Origin: Lumbricus rubellus
Taxonomy: Eukaryota; Annelida; Clitellata; Crassiclitellata; Lumbricidae
DNA: 64,000 nt
Assembly (NCBI GenBank): GCA_945859605.1
Contig: OX243815.1
Coordinates: forward strand, 48,580,393-48,644,392
Direction: 5' to 3'
The notes below the pieces were generated by a model. The model made no database searches and was not told the DNA's origin. It was given only the letters and a program-made list of their open reading frames with translations. The position numbers and the translations under genes were made by a program. Below are positions 1 through 10,285 of this stretch, one piece after another; within the stretch, counting starts at the first letter, position 1, and the number at the start of each line of letters is the position of its first letter.

Positions 1-157
1 GGCTGCTGCTGCAGGCCGCGATGGTCGTCGTGTCTATGGCAACGGCTGTCATGGTAACGGTTGTCGTGGCAACGATGAGCGCTCGGTGCCACGTCGTCGT
101 CTTCGTTCGTCAGTGTGCTCGATGAGTCGGTGAAATCCATCTCTGAGCAACTCTCAC
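1..157 (-). CDS. pecanex exon 5 (cut by window edge)
   Basis: The acceptor GTCTTCAG lies at 158-165. The open frame GESCSEMDFTDSSSTLTNED runs into a His/Asp/Arg-rich stretch and on to the window edge. Phase agrees with exon 4. Acidic, Ser-rich and His-rich low-complexity segments are usual in this part of pecanex. Confidence 0.7.
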
Positions 158-3100
158 CTGAAGACAACAGCAGCGACGATGAAGCTCATGAATCATGTCA
201 TAAAGGTAGAGATGCAATCTGAGTAAGTTGGAAGGCAGGCAAAGAAGTAGTCCAGTCAATTAAGTCTTAAACCCGGACTATGGCACACCTGGGTTTTTCC
301 ACTAGATATGGGTTTTTCCTTCGTCTGGGTTTCTGGGTTTTTTCTGACAAAATCTGGATTTATTTTAGCTAGCTGGACCTTTTTCTGGGTTGTTTTTACA
401 TGGAAACCTGGGTTCATGAAACCTCAGTGGCAACAGTGGCGAGAAGACGACCAAAATAATCTCGCACTTATTAGCCTAAGGCCACGCCCATAAGCAAAAC
501 AACTTAGGAACGGCCGTGATAAAGCATCATAATCTTTCACAATTTAAACATATTTCCCCAAGTTTGAATTCATTCGGATTTTTCCTGTAGGTTAAGGTGT
601 TTCCGTACAATATTCTACCAAAAAAGGTCTGCCATAGTAAATGTCCGGGTTCATGATGAATTTCCCGTATTTTTGACTGGCCTAAAGTACACATGACGTG
701 GGAACTATAATGTTGACAAAAAAATGTCTGGAATCTATTTTGAAGAACGAATGCGTGCAACATCCGCATAATCATCTATTCACTCAAACGGAAAATATTC
801 TGATGAGGTTTAATCGAAACAATTAAATTGAGATGAGGAAAGAAGTAAAAGTCTGTACAAACCGGACGTCTGTGAATCGCTGTCCGTACTGAAAAGCCAC
901 TGAAGTCCGACGAGACTCGACTGTTGTGAGTCGGCTCCTCCTCCCTGACCACGAAGCGATGTCAGCTTAGAAGTCGCGGACTTGGCATACAAGTCGCTAC
1001 GTGCCTTGGCACCAGCGGCGGCATCACCGACGGTGCCAAGCTCTTTCAGCATCGTCTTCAACGTCAAACTGTTCGTCCTATCACACGCTTTCGCAGCTGC
1101 TTCTCCAGCCGCAGTCAGCGTATGACTTGACTCCGACTTCTCGTCTAAGTTGAAATCCAACGTCCGATCTCCGATCTCGACGTAGCTCGCGTCTGCCGAC
1201 GAATCGGAATCTGAGATCAGATTTTCAGGCGTTACATCATCGCTGGATTGTAGTGCAGCAACGCAGCTGAGCGTGGCTTCGAGTGAAGGGCTTGTTAAAC
1301 TCGTCGGAATAATTGGTTCCACATGAACGATCGCCGTCTCGCAGAGAGTCCGATCTGGCTGCTGCGACTTTCGTTGCCATCGTTCCTTGTACGTTTCGAG
1401 CGAATCGCGACTGTAGTTAAACGTTCGAATGCGAAGGTCGGCCACTTTCGTTCGATTCGTCGTTTCTTCCGACGATTTCCTCGTCGCTTGCTTCGGTGGC
1501 TTCACGACGGTTGGAATCATCTCCGATTCGGGACTCGTCTCTTTGTACGAACTCAACGACGAGATGTCCGGATCCGGTTTCCACGACGACGACGACGGAG
1601 AAGACGTGCGGAACCTCGCTCCCCCCGTCGTCTTGAACGTGTCGAGCGGAATGTCGTCGACGTCCGGCTTCAGTCGACCGTGAACCTCGGAGAGGAGGCA
1701 GCGATGAACCGCGGCCGCAACCTCGTCCGAAACCATCTGTGGTTCGCGTGGATCGGACGACTCGCAGGACGCGTGTGCCCCGCCACTCGACCACGTGTCC
1801 GTCGTGCTTCGAACGCGACGCACGGCCCTGCGATGGCGATGCAGCCGACCCTTCTGCGCAGGGGACGACATGTTCTGCAGTTGGCTACTCGAACCTGGGG
1901 ACCCCGTCTTCAGGGTCAGTTCGACGGGAACGCTGGCACGCTGGGCGTTTAGACGTCGGGGGTGACTCTTGCGAGGGGAACGGAGGATACCCCGACCGGT
2001 GGTGATGACGTCAGAGGAGCGGTGAGCCTTGGGTACGACGTGTAGGTTCAGTTGGTCCTTCGTTCGTGCTGAGTGGCGACCGAGGGCGGCTTCAGAACTG
2101 CTTGCCTTCCATTCACCTGTGTCTGTCGCGTGTGAAAAACATACAGTTTAACCCTTTAATGCCGAGATGGTAGTAAATGGTGTGGGAAATCCTATACCCT
2201 CTGGTATTAAAGGGTTAATAGAGAGTACAAGGAGTGGGAAGAACTACTGTTCATTCAAGCTCTTATAATTTAAACAAAAACAACGAAAACAGTGGAAGAA
2301 TCAAATGGATGAAAAAAGGACACGAAATTAGAAGAAATCCAAATCTACTGGAAATGCATCAAATTCCAATGATAACTATGACGGCACACAAAAAGATTTT
2401 CATAGTAACTCATCAAGACTTCCCCCCCCCACTTTGACGTTTGCATGACTCTGTTTTTGCTCTTACTAAACATTTATCTGTGCTACCTCAGTTTAAACAA
2501 CTAAAATATACACAAAGACTAAACAAAATGTGTAATGAGAATAAAGTATCTTTGACACAAACAACTCAATGTTGTATAACTGTTATTCAACAACGTTGCA
2601 TAATGAACCCAAATCGACGTGGAATGGTCTCTCCGTTGTCGCCCTCTCCCGCTCTAGAAACTCCGTATCAGGCATTCCAAGCTCTGATCTTAAAACAGTT
2701 TTTTTGGGATGAGCTTAGGAGCACCTCTGAGTAGTCTCCATGAAGAAGTGCTATACCAATTAATGCATTTAGCGAATGAACGAATTCACACTACTGCTTA
2801 TCATCACATCTCATCAATCAACGTCCAACGTACCATCGTGGTTCTTCTTCCCATGCAGCGATGACTCAGCGTTCTCGCTCTTGCTCGTCTTAATGCACTC
2901 GAGCGACTCCGTCGGAGTGAGCGCCACCCTCCGTCCGCTTCCGCTGCTCTCCGACACTGACACTCGTGAGCTGCACAGCACTGGCGGTGTCATGCTGATG
3001 CCGGTCCAGTGCCCGCTGGCGCTGGCTATTGTTGTCATCTCAATGCCTTCTGTTGTCTCCCTGCAACACAAGAAACACATTGATGCACTCAGACAATGGA

Positions 3101-5176
3101 AACTTGTTTCTTCTGTCCATGTATGTAATTCAACAAACAATAGAAACCTTGGTTAGTAGGAACCGTGGGACGTGGTGGTGTAGCGGGAATGTTCGTCGCC
3201 TTACAGCCGAAGAGTTGCAGGTTTGAACACACCTCAAGTCGACGCGTAGGGACCTTGGGCAAGTCCTTCACTCGCAATTGCTCAGTGCTTCGGCGTGAAA
3301 CTCGGATGCAGCGTCCACTCTGTAGTCGGGAGCGCCTCTGAGTAGTGAGCGTGAAGGGGCGTTATAACAAGTGCACATACAAACAACTATATATGCTAGA
3401 GTGAGGAAGACCAACCCCAGTGGGTGACTGCCATTGTCGGCTCCTGTCTCACTCGTCTTGCTGTGGTTTTCATTTGAGCCGTCTTCACGCTCGCTCTGAA
3501 TACTCGATTCTTGCTCGACGAGAACACCGGTGTCGTACATGAGATGCAGGCGATAGTTGATGACTTTTATCACAGCAAAAACGAGAACGATCACAATGCA
3601 GTAGATGCCCCAGATCAACGGATCAAACGGCAGAGTCTGTAAGACAAGAATAATAATAATAATAATATTGAAGACATCATTTGACGATTCAATTCAAGTA
3701 ATTTCTTAATTGATCTCATGAGAATAGACAGACAATGGTAAATTCACAATCGTGAGTAGACGCAACTTGACTAATTAGAGATGACAAGTTGACAACTATA
3801 TGATATGTTCATATAATCATTACTGAGTATGTTAGGGAGCAATTTGGTACCCGAAGGGAGTGATCTTGCTACACGGGCATATTTAAAACAAAAACATATT
3901 TCCTGCTATAACATGGTAACAGTTTTAGAAAAGAGAAACAGAGACAGTGTCTTTGGAGCTTTGGAGAAGTAAAAATGCTGCATCAGGATACCTTCCCTCT
4001 ACCATAACTCAAAATAAATAATAAATAAACAAAAGTTAATATTTAAAGTAGTTTATTTCACTTTTTATTGCGTGATTGACCAATCAAAAGAAAAAGAAAA
4101 CTTTCTTATTAAAAATATAAACTCTGCGAGTAGAATTACTTTATACCATGCATTTATTCAAGCCTGTATCAGAGCACTCGCAGAGCCTTATAATAACTTG
4201 CAAAGGAGCTATACCGTGGGTATACACTATACAGTGCCATTAACTTCATTTTCCTTACCTTCAGTTGTGGCATTTATAACAGTCATTACCAACTGTGTAT
4301 GGCCCGAGAATTAAATGAAGCAAAGGACACAATGTGGCATATATCTTAGATGAAAAAATCAATCTCATGAGAAAGTCACACGGTTCAATATCACGTGAAT
4401 ATACTGTTGCTATTCACGGTCAATATTTGCTGTCATAAGCAGAAATTTTACTCCTTGAATTGTAGCGTTATTATTAAGCATTGATCTTCTAATAAGGATC
4501 AGGGCTACTAATTAATACCGGGACGGTTGGCAATAACCAATACAACCAAAACAATGCGCCACTTCCACTTTCCATGAATGTAGGAATAGCGGTAAAATCC
4601 CAGACTGGCTGCCCGTACTCCAAACAATATGGCCGTTAACGAATGCAATAAAATTAGAGCGCGACCTATAAACGACATCGCAACGTGAGGGTCGGTTAGG
4701 GCTCAGGTTAGGCGTCGTGAGGGTCGGTTAGGGTTAGTTTTAGGGTTAGTGCAGTCATTCTGCTGAAATTGAAGCTGAATTGATGAATAATGTCGTCGAT
4801 GGTCGTGCTCTATTTTTATTACATTCGTTAGCAGCCATATTGTTTGGAGTACGGGCAGCCAGTCTGGGATTTTACCGGAATAGCTATGAACATCCCGTTC
4901 TAGTGTGCGGTCAATGGTAAACACGTCATTGATTTCCTAAAATTATATGACAGTCTCTATGATTTAACTAACAATGGCTGTCTACATCAAATAAATATAT
5001 ATTAACGCATTTTGATTGCTTACCAAGTAGAGCGTTAGCGGTAGACACAGGAGGAAGAGCCATAAATACAGATGAAAAGTGTTACTGAAGATATTCTGGT
5101 GCGCGTCAAAAAACCATCCACCGGTCGCCGATGCCCAAATGCCCTGCTGAAGGATGACTAGGACGTGGGCACCCAT
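1..5176 (-). CDS. Pecanex-family protein, N-terminal part (5 exons, gene continues off left edge)
   Basis: Five exons join in frame: 5024-5176, 3416-3636, 2834-3060, 863-2116 and 1-157, coding about 670 residues. The first exon starts with Met-Gly-Ala-His and contains GIWASATGGWFFDAHQ, which matches the conserved start of pecanex proteins. Two hydrophobic segments follow (about residues 32-51 and 56-75), then VIKVINYRLH, also typical of the family. The rest is a long Ser/Asp/Glu-rich, low-homology stretch and a His/Asp-rich segment, as expected before the multipass core of pecanex. That core is not in the window. Pecanex is a very large multipass membrane protein; in Drosophila it is a maternal neurogenic gene acting in Notch signalling, probably at the ER. 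The start is chosen by homology and by a GTAAGC donor after codon 51. Which paralogue it is cannot be told. Exon phases (0, 2, 1, 1) all agree. Confidence 0.88.
158..862 (-). other. pecanex intron 4
   Basis: A 705-bp stretch between exons 5 and 4 with stop codons in all useful frames. It holds several imperfect repeats of CTGGGTTT type near 290-420. I see no other gene in it. Confidence 0.6.
863..2116 (-). CDS. pecanex exon 4 (long Ser-rich exon)
   Basis: The exon is open from the acceptor ACACAG (2117-2122) for 417 full codons. The product is rich in Ser, Thr, Asp and Arg, with no recognisable domain, as in the variable region of pecanex. The frame stays open for only 17 more codons past the proposed donor, to a stop at 810-812. 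A donor CCG|GTTTGT at 862 gives phase 1 and fits the next exon (Gly codon G|GT). The donor is weak, so the 3' end is less certain than the frame. A long open frame on the plus strand here is a shadow. Confidence 0.78.
2152..2214. mobile_element. 63-bp piggyBac-like miniature element
   Basis: Both sides carry TTAA (2148-2151 and 2215-2218). The ends are inverted repeats CCCTTTAATGCC and GGTATTAAAGGG (one mismatch). A TTAA target duplication with ends starting CCC is the piggyBac pattern. It lies in pecanex intron 3, only about 30 bp upstream of the exon 4 acceptor. Confidence 0.6.
2716..2755 (+). repeat. SINE 3'-tail fragment
   Basis: GGAGCACCTCTGAGTAGT and the following GAAGAAGTGCTATA match, with changes, the 3' part of the SINE at 3166-3375. 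The tRNA-like head is absent, so this is a 5'-truncated copy in pecanex intron 3. Confidence 0.45.
2834..3060 (-). CDS. pecanex exon 3
   Basis: The acceptor TTGCAG is followed by one base that completes a Gly codon, then 75 codons (ETTEGIEMTTIASAS and onward), ending at a GTACGT donor at 2833. The Gly-Ile-Glu-Met stretch after an acidic linker resembles the same place in pecanex. The rest is Ser-rich and poorly conserved. Confidence 0.82.
3166..3375 (+). mobile_element. tRNA-derived SINE (copy 1)
   Basis: The head has an A-box-like GTGGTGTAGCGGG and a B-box-like GCAGGTTTGAACAC at tRNA-like spacing, followed by the body motif ACCTTGGGCAAGT and a tail ending AAGGGGCGTTATAACAAG. It sits in pecanex intron 2, antisense to the gene, and ends about 40 bp from exon 2. 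Confidence 0.65.
3416..3636 (-). CDS. pecanex exon 2
   Basis: The acceptor TTGTCTTACAG precedes ACT CTG CCG. The exon codes a second membrane segment (IWGIYCIVIVLVFAVIKVI) followed by NYRLHLMYDTG, conserved in pecanex, then a Ser/Glu-rich linker. The donor GTTGGT at 3415 leaves phase 2, which matches the next exon. Confidence 0.88.
3637..5023 (-). other. pecanex intron 1
   Basis: A 1387-bp intron in the coding region. It contains the inverted-repeat element at 4591-4876; otherwise AT-rich with no sign of an exon. Confidence 0.7.
4591..4876. mobile_element. MITE with about 75-bp inverted repeats and 8-bp target duplication
   Basis: The element starts GGTAAAATCCCAGACTGG and ends with its reverse complement; the arms match for about 75 bp with a handful of mismatches. 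GGAATAGC stands on both sides (4583-4590 and 4877-4884). The middle (about 4688-4757) holds telomere-like GGTTAGGG units. There is no coding capacity. The superfamily is open: the 8-bp duplication fits hAT, P or Merlin. Confidence 0.75.
5024..5176 (-). CDS. pecanex exon 1 (coding part)
   Basis: 51 codons from the initiator ATG (5174-5176) to a GTAAGC donor at 5023. It holds the family signature WASATGGWFFDAHQ and the first hydrophobic segment HLYLWLFLLCLPLTLYL. It ends in phase 0. Confidence 0.9.
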
Positions 5177-5340
5177 CGTCTTTAGCCCGATCTAACGACT
5201 ACCAGATTCTCAAACTAATCTTACGACTAAACTACACACAGCCTGACTTTTAATTTCTTCTCGTCGTCCGCCATTTTTACTTCTCCTCTCACTCAACTCT
5301 CGCAACGTCTCGCGCAGCAAAAACATTAGCCAACCACCAC
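5177..5340 (-). promoter_or_regulatory. pecanex 5' leader with ATGGCGG motif and short upstream ORF
   Basis: Upstream of the pecanex start the minus strand reads AAAAATGGCGGACGACG (ATG at 5272-5274), a good match to the YY1/TISU-type AAnATGGCGGC motif often found at metazoan start sites. That ATG opens a 15-codon frame (MADDEKKLKVRLCVV) ending at TAG 5227-5229, before the main start. The true transcription start and any non-coding first exon are not visible. Confidence 0.4.
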
Positions 5341-6149
5341 AGACTTACATACGCTGGACTGTTACTAAAGACACGTGTGTTATTAATTTCGTTAATTAAA
5401 TTTCATCTGTAAAATTAATGTAAATCGGTGTTAGTTCTCAGTGCTACAATAGTTGATTTCGTTGCCGTTGGCCACTAGGCTATCTAGTCTGTTTATCACG
5501 AATGAAACAGTGATAGCGAATTCCCGTTTTCTCTTGGAGGCGGGGGTGGGCTAACCCAAATTTAGGGGCGCTAAGCCCCACTTACCCCACCTCTGGCGCC
5601 GCCACTGCTAGCGTGGGACGATTGTCAATCGTGCGATGTTATATTAGCTTGAATATAAGCCTACTGGGGTTTTTTCAAACAGTGACTTGGCAGTTTTCTT
5701 CCAAAAAGAGGTTAAATTGTCCCATATGATGCTTCAGGGGTTATTTTAAGAAAATTTCTCAACTGCACATAATTCTCAGAATAGCATCCTACATCTGGTA
5801 GATGGGTCATTATTGAGACTAAGGCCTAATTATTCTTCTTCTTGTTCTTCTTATTATTATTATTTATTAGTAGTAGTAGTAATTTATTATTATTATTTTA
5901 TCGTTATTAATATTTTTAAATTATTTATTGTTTTAATTATTATTTTAATAAAATTTTATTAATATTACTATCATTATCATGATAATGTAACTGGCTAAGT
6001 TTATAAACCTACTTCTCCAAAGAGCAGTGTTTAATCTAGTCCCCCTTCGCTGGGGGGAAATCAAGTTTCTGGGGGGGAGACAATAAAGTGTCTGAAGGAC
6101 TCTCGTGAGGCGGGAAGCGCCGAGACGGGTAGGAGGGAGGGTATGGGGA

Positions 6150-6989
6150 GCGGGATGTGCCCCTCCCCATCAGAATTTTTTGAATTTCCACATTGTAATA
6201 GTAGGCTACCAATTTAAGGTGTCATCTTAACAAAATACCTCTACTTTTTCAGAGCCTCATCAGAAACTTTTTGAATTTCCACATTGCAATGGTAGCATTT
6301 TAAGGTGTCATTTTAACAAAATACCTGTACTTTTTCAGAGCCTCATCAGAAACTTTTGGAATTTTCACATTGCAATGGTACCAATTTAAGGTATCATCTT
6401 AACAAAATACCTGTACTTTTCAGTGCTTATAAGAGTGGGCTAAGACTTCAATAAATATATGCAACACGTAACAAATACGTGGGGTGGGGCTATTTCCACA
6501 CTATAATAGTACTCTTTTAAGGTGCCATTTTAGCAAAATAACTCCATTAGACTATTCAGTACTGATAAAAAGTGTTTTAGGATTCAATATATATATTATT
6601 ATAACTACAATGAAAAACATCTTTATGTATCGAGTTCAGCAGCTCAGTTCTCCAGTTGCTGAGTTATTCTAATGAATAAATGCACACATGAATATAATAG
6701 GATCCTATATTTAAGCAGACTTTCAGCACCATATCAGTTTAACCCTATTTCCCAAGATGGTCCTGAATTGCTGACCAGGATGTACTTTCTGAAATCATAT
6801 TTAATGGTACACAAAACAACCAAGAACTAATAGACTACCGGTACCAAATTCAGGTAGGCCTAGCCATGTTTAGTAATGATGTTGTTTTTAGGTTTTAGTT
6901 ATTCTCATTTTAGCAGGATTGTGTCATAGGCCTATATTATGATAGTAAATAATAACATTATAACCATTAACCATATAATAATTAATAGT
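6150..6989. repeat. Dispersed repeat family, copy A (left part)
   Basis: It begins near CCCCTCCCCATCAGAATT and has three near-tandem units of about 90 bp around ATTTCCACATTGCAATGG and TTTTAACAAAATACCT, then a unique part with TTCAGCAGCTCAGTTCT. The same order of motifs recurs at 29320-30090. The family is unknown to me. Confidence 0.6.
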
Positions 6990-8165
6990 AGGGGAACTTG
7001 GTCTAAAACGGGCCCCTTAAGGGGAAAACTAATATTTCTCAAAGCTTCGTGAGGCTAAAATGACCGAAATATGACAAATGTACAGGATATTTATTATTCT
7101 AATAAATGGCTATTATATATATTTGAGTAACCGGAAGTAACTAGGAAAATTTTAGCTTTTAAAAAAATAGGCAAAGGGCCCATCTCACCCTATAGGTGTA
7201 GGTAAAATGGGCCCCCAGGTATGGGTAAAATGGGCCCTGGATGAATTCTGGCTAACCACGGCTCTGTTAATAGTCCAACGTTCTCGATTTTGTGTTTTTT
7301 CTTCGAGTCCGTAATTATCTACTTTGGGCTCTGACCTTGTGGCTCATCAAAATCTTCTCTAGTCAGCCAGAGGGGCTCCTAGCCCCAAGTGCTAGTTTTT
7401 TGTGATAAAAAGTGCCGGGGCTATTCGATTGCGGGGCTCTCCAACTTCGAATTAACAAACAGATCGCTCTGAATCCTTCCAGATGGATGAGACTGATCCA
7501 GGTGGTGCTGCATCTAGCAATTCAGGCTTCCAATTTCTTATCTCCAGCTTCTACTTTCAAGTGTAGATTTGCTGCAGTGTGGTTCTTGGTTAAAAACCCA
7601 CTTTGCACGTCTTCTTCAAGCTCATTTCTTCAATTTTATAACTCTCCGTACTGTCGGTTGGTCATTCTTTTATAAGCTTACAACGTCTCATATATACACC
7701 TGTCAACGAAACAGATTTACTGCTGTAATGATTTATGATCTTTAACACACATTTCTATATGTGTCTAAAACGGGCCCCCAGGGCCCGTTTTAGACAGCAC
7801 CATAGGTCATTGCAACAGCCGAGCATTTTTAAGTGAAATGATAGAATATACTAAATTAATGATGACAGACTTATTGTCGAGTAAATACTGCTTCAAATGA
7901 TATCTTATGTACACGGAAAATGTTTAATGCAAAACGCATACAAAAATTCTTAACGCCAACTGAAATCGTAAGAAAATAGCAAAATTTAAACTTTTGGCTG
8001 TTTCCGTCGATAGTTCGAAATTTTTTTCTGTCTCAACGCTCATGAATATTCAACAGGACAGTCTGAAGACGTGTGTCACAGAAAACGCGATCCAACACGC
8101 TAGATTAGCCCACTAAAGAGGGGGCCCATTTCACCCGCGGGGCCCGTTTTAGACCAAGTTCCCCT
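6990..8165. mobile_element. 1.18-kb terminal-inverted-repeat element
   Basis: It starts AGGGGAACTTGGTCTAAAAC and ends with a perfect inverted copy; the arms are 27 bp. Internal GGGCCCGTTTTAGAC copies occur as a palindrome near 7763-7797, and GGGCCCATTTTACC-like units occur at both subterminal ends. A TA duplication is possible if one more imperfect base pair is counted at each end. It has no transposase frame. It interrupts a dispersed repeat whose right remainder resumes at 8166. Confidence 0.7.
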
Positions 8166-8220
8166 ATTACAGTATATTATAACAGTCCACGTAATATAAT
8201 GATGTAAACAGCAACTAAGC
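8166..8220. repeat. Dispersed repeat copy A, right remainder
   Basis: TATAATGATGTAAACAGCAACTAA here matches the end of copy B (near 30050-30080), showing that the element at 6990-8165 split one older repeat. Confidence 0.5.
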
Positions 8221-8715
8221 TCAGCGTTTATTTGGCTTGCATCAGAATATGCCATGTCTTTATCTCTAGACTTGTTTCCTTGTATTTTATGCCAACAGAA
8301 TTGTCAATAGAAATTTAAAGTTAGATTCATGGCAAAATGTCTTATAATCTTGTATGTTACAATTAGTTTAATTAAAATATATTAGCTACGTACATTGTTT
8401 ATGCGATTGTGTGTAAAAAAGTTACTGCACAAAACCTGATTTTCAACTGCACAAATTCGTTTTCCAACTACACACTTTGTGTCCAGCTGCACGTTAAAAT
8501 AACCCCTGTGATGCTTGCTGACGTGTCGGCCTAGGCACGATTCCTGCGTCATCGAATTCCGTCCTGGAGCGCCACTCGGACATCATGGCTTGAAAACGTG
8601 TGTCTTGTTCGAGATGAAGAGAGCTCAGAATGAGTATTATAGGCCTATTGGAGAAGGAGAATGCTTGCAGCTGAAGCCAAAGAGGCTGGAAGCTCCAGCG
8701 AAGGTGCTTTCCGTA

Positions 8716-8947
8716 CATGGGCGGAGTTTGGTTTCCGCTTTCGGGGGGCTTGAAACTTGGGCTTTGGTTGGGTTCAGATCGAGCGGCGCCGAAAAAAGAG
8801 CCATTTTCCCGAATATATTTTCTAGTCTGGGCCTTCTTGGGAGGGGGGAGAGCTAACCCCCGGAAACGATACCATTTTCATGGTAAAAAATTACCCTGGG
8901 TCTTCTTGGGGGCTTAGCCCCCTAGCCCCTGATAAACTCCGCCCATG
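8716..8947. mobile_element. 232-bp hAT-like MITE (family X, copy 1)
   Basis: The ends are CATGGGCGGAGTTT and AAACTCCGCCCATG, perfect inverted repeats. TTTCCGTA flanks it on both sides (8708-8715 and 8948-8955). The body is G/C-rich with GGCGCCG and GCCTTCTTGGGAGGGGGGA. A second, longer copy lies in the opposite orientation at 47158-47550. The 8-bp duplication and the CA start fit hAT. Confidence 0.8.
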
Positions 8948-9437
8948 TTTCCGTATACCCAAACCACCCATCTTATTATTAGGCCCATTATGAAATAACA
9001 ATATTAGCCTACTACTAGATCTACTACTATTGCTATATAGGCTACTCCTGCTGCTGCTGCTGCTGCTGCTGCTACTACTAGGCCTACTACTATAAAAGAT
9101 ATTATAAGCCTATAGTCGATTACGATTAGTCTTAGTCTAAGACTACAATATTTTTGCTGCTATTATTTTTAGATGATAGATCATGCCACCGGTGATGTCG
9201 GACAGTCGGAGTCGATCATAATAATCTCCGTCAGTTGTTCGTGGTCCAAAGACCTTGGTTCAACGCATTCCTCTTCCACCGTAATCCTTCTTCTCCGGCT
9301 CTCCGCCCTTATGTCACCTCACCACAAAAATTTGCAAATCGCTCCATAACATCGCTTTGCTTCAGCCAACGTCAGCCAATCAAACGCTAATCTACAGGGT
9401 GGGCAAAAAAATACCCCTAAGTTATTTTTCAAAAATC

Positions 9438-9750
9438 TTGGCCAGAAGTAAGAATTTCGAAATGAAATTTTAAGTCATTGTTTAAATTTCCACATTGCAA
9501 TAGTAGCCTAGTAGCATTTCAGGCTGTCATTATAACGAAATGGCTCAAATTTTCAGCGCAGATAGTCGTGGTTTATGACTTCAAAAGTGTCCCTCCGGTT
9601 GTTTAAATGGACTCATGTACAGAAAGTGAAATAACTTCTATTCTGTTTCAAATATTTTCGTGAAATTTGACTGTTGTGCGTAGATATAGCCTAAATTAGC
9701 CTACTTTTAACCGTGTAAAACTTGATTTAAAAACTCTTACTTCTGGCCAA
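9438..9750. repeat. 313-bp unit with 16-bp terminal inverted repeats
   Basis: TTGGCCAGAAGTAAGA at 9438-9453 is matched exactly in inverse at 9735-9750. It encloses a diverged copy of the ATTTCCACATTGCAAT motif of the dispersed family. No target duplication was seen. Confidence 0.45.
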
Positions 9751-10036
9751 TATAAATTGACAAATACCATAGAATACTTTTTATGGACCAGCCTAGGCTA
9801 TACAAAACCTATATAGGCCTACGAAAATATTTCCTTATGAGATATACCAGCTCCTCCGCCTGCTCTTTGGTCGTGGACTTGGATCATCAGCTATGTCACT
9901 GATCTCCACCAAAGAATGTAAGCTAAGCATTCGTTTTCATTCGTATTATTCTTGTCAAAGGTATTTAAAGAGAACAGCATGAATTATTTCGTTGAAAGCT
10001 TCTAATCTGAAACATAAGACGACAGACCTATAAGAG

Positions 10037-10248
10037 GACAGAGACAAGAGAGAGAAAGACAGACAGAGACAGAGACAGAGAGAGAAAGACAGACAGAGAC
10101 AGAGAGAGAAAGACAGAGACAGAGAGAGAAAGACAAACAGAGACAGAGAGAGAGAGAGAGAAAGAAAGACAGACAGAGAAAGACAGAGAGAAAGAAAGAC
10201 AGACAGAGACAGAGAGAGAAAGACAGAGAAAGAAAGACAGACAGAGAC

Positions 10249-10283
<35 letters not shown>

Positions 10284-10285
10284 GA
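10037..10285. repeat. AGAC/AGAG microsatellite
   Basis: Interrupted tetranucleotide runs of AGAC and AGAG over about 250 bp. The long open frame on the minus strand here is only repeat. Confidence 0.9.

Noticed and set aside
1323..1952. 209-codon open frame on the plus strand, Arg-rich
   Set aside because: It lies antisense to pecanex exon 4; its Arg-rich composition is the mirror of that exon's Ser/Asp-rich coding. No splice or start evidence.
4688..4757. Interstitial telomere or chromosome-fusion scar
   Set aside because: The TTAGGG-like units are enclosed by the inverted arms of a MITE with an exact target duplication, which explains them better.
7412..7675. 87-codon frame inside the 1.18-kb inverted-repeat element, as possible transposase
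   Set aside because: Too short and without any transposase motif; the element appears non-autonomous.
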